From assembly GCA_944321185.1 (NCBI GenBank), contig CALUKH010000014.1, forward strand, positions 1-45,892: a DNA stretch of 45,892 nt, read 5' to 3'. The notes beneath the pieces were generated by a model, which saw only the letters and a list, made by a program, of their open reading frames with translations, was not told where the DNA came from and did no database searches. Shown piece by piece: positions 44,087-45,892 of the stretch. Positions within the stretch are counted from its first letter, which is position 1; every line of letters begins with the position of its first letter. Origin of the DNA: an uncultured Alistipes sp. (GTDB lineage: Bacteria > Bacteroidota > Bacteroidia > Bacteroidales > Rikenellaceae). The position numbers and the translations under genes were made by a program.

Positions 44087-44968
44087 ATGAATAGACGAAT
44101 TTTTCTTTTGACGATCCTTTTGTCTTCGCTGATCGTGTTTTCGCTCCGAGCGGCTTCAGACCGGGAAGGAGATATGCTGCCCGCGGAGGCCGACATGCCG
44201 CGGGAGGCTTGTGCCTGCGATACGCTGCGGCAGGGTGATCTGGTTGAAAATGACCTGATGACACTGCGCCGCACGTCGGACGATGTGGTGCTCGAAGTGG
44301 CCGGTTTCGGAATCACCCTCTCTTCGCGCGAATGGCTCCAGCCGGCCGATCCCGAACAACCCCGCTCGCGAGTCTCTCCGACACTGCTCTCCGGGTCGGA
44401 GTATGGCTTCATCATTCCGACGGGCATTGACTACGGAGCCTATCCTGCGGGCAGTGACCGCTTCTTCGATCTGCGCAGCGGCAAGTCGTTTCATCTCGCC
44501 TCGACGCTCATTGGGCTGAAGGTCGAGATGGGACGCCGGCGTCTGTTCAGCTTCGCGACCGGATTGCGCTATACGATCGACAATTACCGGCTTTCGAACT
44601 CCTCGGTCACGCTCGGTCACGAAGACGGAATGGTCGTTCCGGTTGTGCTGGACGAACGGGCCGACAAGTCGAAACTGCGCGTCACGTCGCTGGGGCTCCC
44701 GCTGACCTTCTCATGCCGGGCTGCACGGAATCTGTCGGTGGCCCTGTCGGGGTATTTCGACTTCACGATGGGAGCCAACGCCATCTATAAACGCCCCAAG
44801 GTGAAGCAACCGCTTGCCGGGGTGAATCCGTTCCGATTCGGAGTGGGGGCGGCCGTCGGTTATCATTCGGTCGGGGTTTATGTGCGTTACAGCGTCACGC
44901 CGCTTTTCGAGGATCGGGTCGGGCCGGGCGTACACCCGCTGTCGATTGGCCTTTGTCTGGATCTCTAA
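44087..44968 (+). CDS. Outer-membrane beta-barrel protein
   Basis: Exported protein of 293 residues. The signal peptide (FLLTILLSSLIVFSLRAAS) is followed by an acidic segment, then alternating strands typical of Bacteroidetes PorT/OmpW-like barrels (STLIGLKVEMGRRRLFSFATGLRYTI; VGAAVGYHSVGVYVRYSVTPLF). It ends in LCLDL with a terminal hydrophobic pattern. Specific function unknown. Placed after the anti-sigma gene (13-base gap), it may be a target of the sigma factor. Confidence 0.78.
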   Translation: MNRRIFLLTILLSSLIVFSLRAASDREGDMLPAEADMPREACACDTLRQGDLVENDLMTLRRTSDDVVLEVAGFGITLSSREWLQPADPEQPRSRVSPTLLSGSEYGFIIPTGIDYGAYPAGSDRFFDLRSGKSFHLASTLIGLKVEMGRRRLFSFATGLRYTIDNYRLSNSSVTLGHEDGMVVPVVLDERADKSKLRVTSLGLPLTFSCRAARNLSVALSGYFDFTMGANAIYKRPKVKQPLAGVNPFRFGVGAAVGYHSVGVYVRYSVTPLFEDRVGPGVHPLSIGLCLDL

Positions 44969-44979
44969 ACCGTGTGGCG

Positions 44980-45480
44980 ATGAAGCGGATTCTATTGCTA
45001 TGGTTGATTGTTCTCTGTTCACAACCTTTTTGGGTGTGTGGACAGCAGGTCTCCGGGGAGTTTTTCGATCGGTATGCCCGGGCGGAGGGGTTCTCCAGCG
45101 TGCAACTGGAGCGCAGGATGATGCGGATGATGAGCCGTCAGGCAGCCGATCGGGGCGATGCCGCACTGGCCCGACTGCTCGACGGGATCGAATCCATCCA
45201 GATCGTGGCTCTCGACGGGGGCGATGATACGAATTTCCTGCAGGCGGCCGATTCGCTGATCGCGCGTCCGTCCTATCGGTTTCAACTGGTCATGTCGGAG
45301 AGTGATTCGGGGCAGCAGACGCGGTTTTATCTGCGAAATGCCGTGCCGCCCGGTTATTCGGAATTGCTCATGGTGACGTCGGGTCCCCGGGAGACGGTCG
45401 TCGTGAATATTTACGGACGTTTCGATCTGAAACAGGTCTCGCGGCTTTCGACCATTCGTCCCAAACCGGCGGCTGAGTAG
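44980..45480 (+). CDS. DUF4252 protein
   Basis: Exported protein of 166 residues: signal peptide (LLLWLIVLCSQPFWVCGQQ), then a DUF4252 domain (FFDRYARAEGFSSVQLERRMM, IESIQIVAL, YSELLMVTSGPRETVVVNIYG). DUF4252 proteins typically follow ECF sigma genes in Bacteroidetes; function unknown. Last gene of the sigma operon, followed by the tandem repeat array. Confidence 0.85.
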   Translation: MKRILLLWLIVLCSQPFWVCGQQVSGEFFDRYARAEGFSSVQLERRMMRMMSRQAADRGDAALARLLDGIESIQIVALDGGDDTNFLQAADSLIARPSYRFQLVMSESDSGQQTRFYLRNAVPPGYSELLMVTSGPRETVVVNIYGRFDLKQVSRLSTIRPKPAAE

Positions 45481-45529
45481 CCCGCGGCAAGTCTTCCTCC
45501 CTTTGCAGATCGCCCGTCTTGCGGAAACG

Positions 45530-45560
45530 AAAACCCCGGAACACAAGGTTCCGGGGTTTT
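45530..45560. terminator. Terminator hairpin in repeat unit 1
   Basis: Perfect 13-base-pair stem AAAACCCCGGAAC / GTTCCGGGGTTTT with a 5-base loop, 49 bases after the DUF4252 stop. T4 follows on both strands, so it can end the sigma operon and the minus-strand gene remnant. Confidence 0.85.
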
Positions 45561-45583
45561 CGTGTGAAACGCTTTCGCGCGGT

Positions 45584-45622
45584 TAGTCCTTGAACTTGGC
45601 CGAGAGAAGCTCGCGGTTCAGG
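45584..45622 (-). pseudogene. C-terminal gene remnant in repeat unit 1
   Basis: Minus-strand codons reading LNRELLSAKFKD then TAA. In this frame the sequence upstream is the palindrome, so no start or body exists here. The second unit has the same end with Leu to Phe and Lys to Arg changes. Parent protein not identified. Confidence 0.55.
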
Positions 45623-45712
45623 TGGTGTAGTCTCCTCCCTTTTCAAAGGGAGGTCGGGAGGGATTGTCGACAACCGATGCGTGAAACGCAGATCGCCCGC
45701 CTTGCGGAAACG

Positions 45713-45744
45713 AAAACCCCGGAACCAAGTGTCCCGGGGTTTTT
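45713..45744. terminator. Terminator hairpin in repeat unit 2
   Basis: Stem AAAACCCCGG / CCGGGGTTTT with an 11-base loop and an extra T. The loop side diverges from unit 1 but the stem is intact. Confidence 0.75.
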
Positions 45745-45769
45745 CGTGTGAAACGCTTTCGCGCGGTTT

Positions 45770-45808
45770 AGTCCTTGAACCTGGCCGAGAGGAACTCGCG
45801 GTTCAGGC
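45770..45808 (-). pseudogene. C-terminal gene remnant in repeat unit 2
   Basis: Minus-strand codons reading LNREFLSARFKD then TAA, parallel to the remnant in unit 1. Confidence 0.55.
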
Positions 45809-45872
45809 GTTGAGTTCTCCTCCCTTTTCAAAGGGAGGTCGGGAGGGATTGTCGACAACCGATGCGTGAAAC

Positions 45873-45892
45873 GCAGATCGCCCGCCTTGCGG
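45873..45892. repeat. Tandem repeat unit 3, cut by the window edge
   Basis: The first 20 bases of a third unit, identical to the start of unit 2, run into the window end. The array probably continues. Confidence 0.8.

Larger units (their letters stand above)
45505..45687. repeat. Tandem repeat unit 1 (183 bases)
   Basis: Begins GCAGATCGCCCG. In order on the plus strand: the direct element, a terminator hairpin, GTGAAACGCTTTCGCGCGG, a short reading-frame remnant on the minus strand, the palindrome CCTCCCTTTTCAAAGGGAGG, and a link to the next unit. The minus-strand remnant ends LNRELLSAKFKD-stop (45584-45622). Confidence 0.9.
45688..45872. repeat. Tandem repeat unit 2 (185 bases)
   Basis: Same order as unit 1 with few differences. 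The minus-strand remnant reads LNREFLSARFKD-stop (45770-45808). The terminator loop differs, and the right part (palindrome through GATGCGTGAAACGC) is nearly identical. Confidence 0.9.

Noticed and set aside
45368-45858. Small minus-strand frames starting MSTIPPDLPLKREE in the right-edge repeats.
   Set aside because: They are out of frame with the conserved C-terminal remnant, cross the terminator and palindrome, and are not conserved between units beyond DNA identity.
45505-45892. CRISPR array.
   Set aside because: Units of about 184 bases are nearly identical throughout, with no unique spacers and no cas genes.

Overview
The window (45,892 bases, GC-rich, roughly 60% by eye) looks like chromosomal DNA of a gut-type Bacteroidales bacterium, most likely Alistipes or a close Rikenellaceae relative. 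Reasons: upstream regions repeatedly show the Bacteroidetes promoter signature (-33 TTTG, about 19-21 bases, -7 TAnnTTTG); Shine-Dalgarno signals are weak; and Bacteroidetes-typical families are present (DUF5683, OstA-like proteins, head-GIN/PspC/PadR cluster, ECF sigma with DUF4252). The genus is an inference. I recognised no rRNA, tRNA, CRISPR array, transposase or prophage gene.

Layout. 108-5875 (minus): parA-parB-DUF5683-lytic transglycosylase-mnmE, read from one good promoter upstream of parA. 6152-11962 (plus): a CPBP membrane protease, then an envelope-biogenesis run of PpiC-like lipoprotein, SurA-like chaperone/isomerase and OstA/LptA-like protein. 12241-15458 (plus): AraJ-like MFS exporter, NUDIX hydrolase and MscS-type channel; the channel gene overlaps the convergent YidE/AspT-type transporter (15427-17088, minus). 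17275-22097 (minus): iorA-iorB-aminotransferase-CoA-transferase, which reads as a route from aromatic amino acids via aryl-pyruvates and aryl-acetyl-CoA to aryl-acetates, with a divergent GntR/FadR regulator (22375-23079). 23175-24179 (minus): thioredoxin lipoprotein, unusual seven-cysteine ferredoxin and Cys-rich MarR regulator, tightly overlapping. 24366-29861 (minus): a complete RND efflux operon (adaptor, pump, TolC). 30106-33228 (plus): secreted GH2 beta-galactosidase, followed by a 54-residue CxxC protein. 33997-39265: DsbD-like reductase (minus), divergent family-2 glycosyltransferase (plus), and pfkA with an adenosine-kinase-like PfkB protein (minus). 39442-42793 (minus): three PspC proteins, a PadR regulator and a head-GIN protein, divergent from an ECF sigma operon (42963-45480, plus) with a putative anti-sigma factor, an outer-membrane barrel and a DUF4252 protein.

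The most unusual structure is at the right edge. From 45505, a unit of about 184 bases is tandemly repeated and runs off the window. On the minus strand each full unit carries a terminator and the last dozen codons of a protein ending LNRE(L/F)LSA(K/R)FKD, so the 3' end of a gene seems to have been amplified. Other 3' ends also carry repeats: the lacZ stop region is reiterated, the OstA-like gene is followed by degenerate CCGGGG units, parA is followed by a C9 run (G9 on the coding strand) and a polypurine hexamer tract, and the MscS gene ends in a repetitive Ser/Ala/Pro tail. Redox handling (DsbD, thioredoxin, ferredoxin, IorAB) and envelope maintenance (SurA-like, OstA-like, MltD-like, RND pump, PspC/GIN) are the dominant functional themes.
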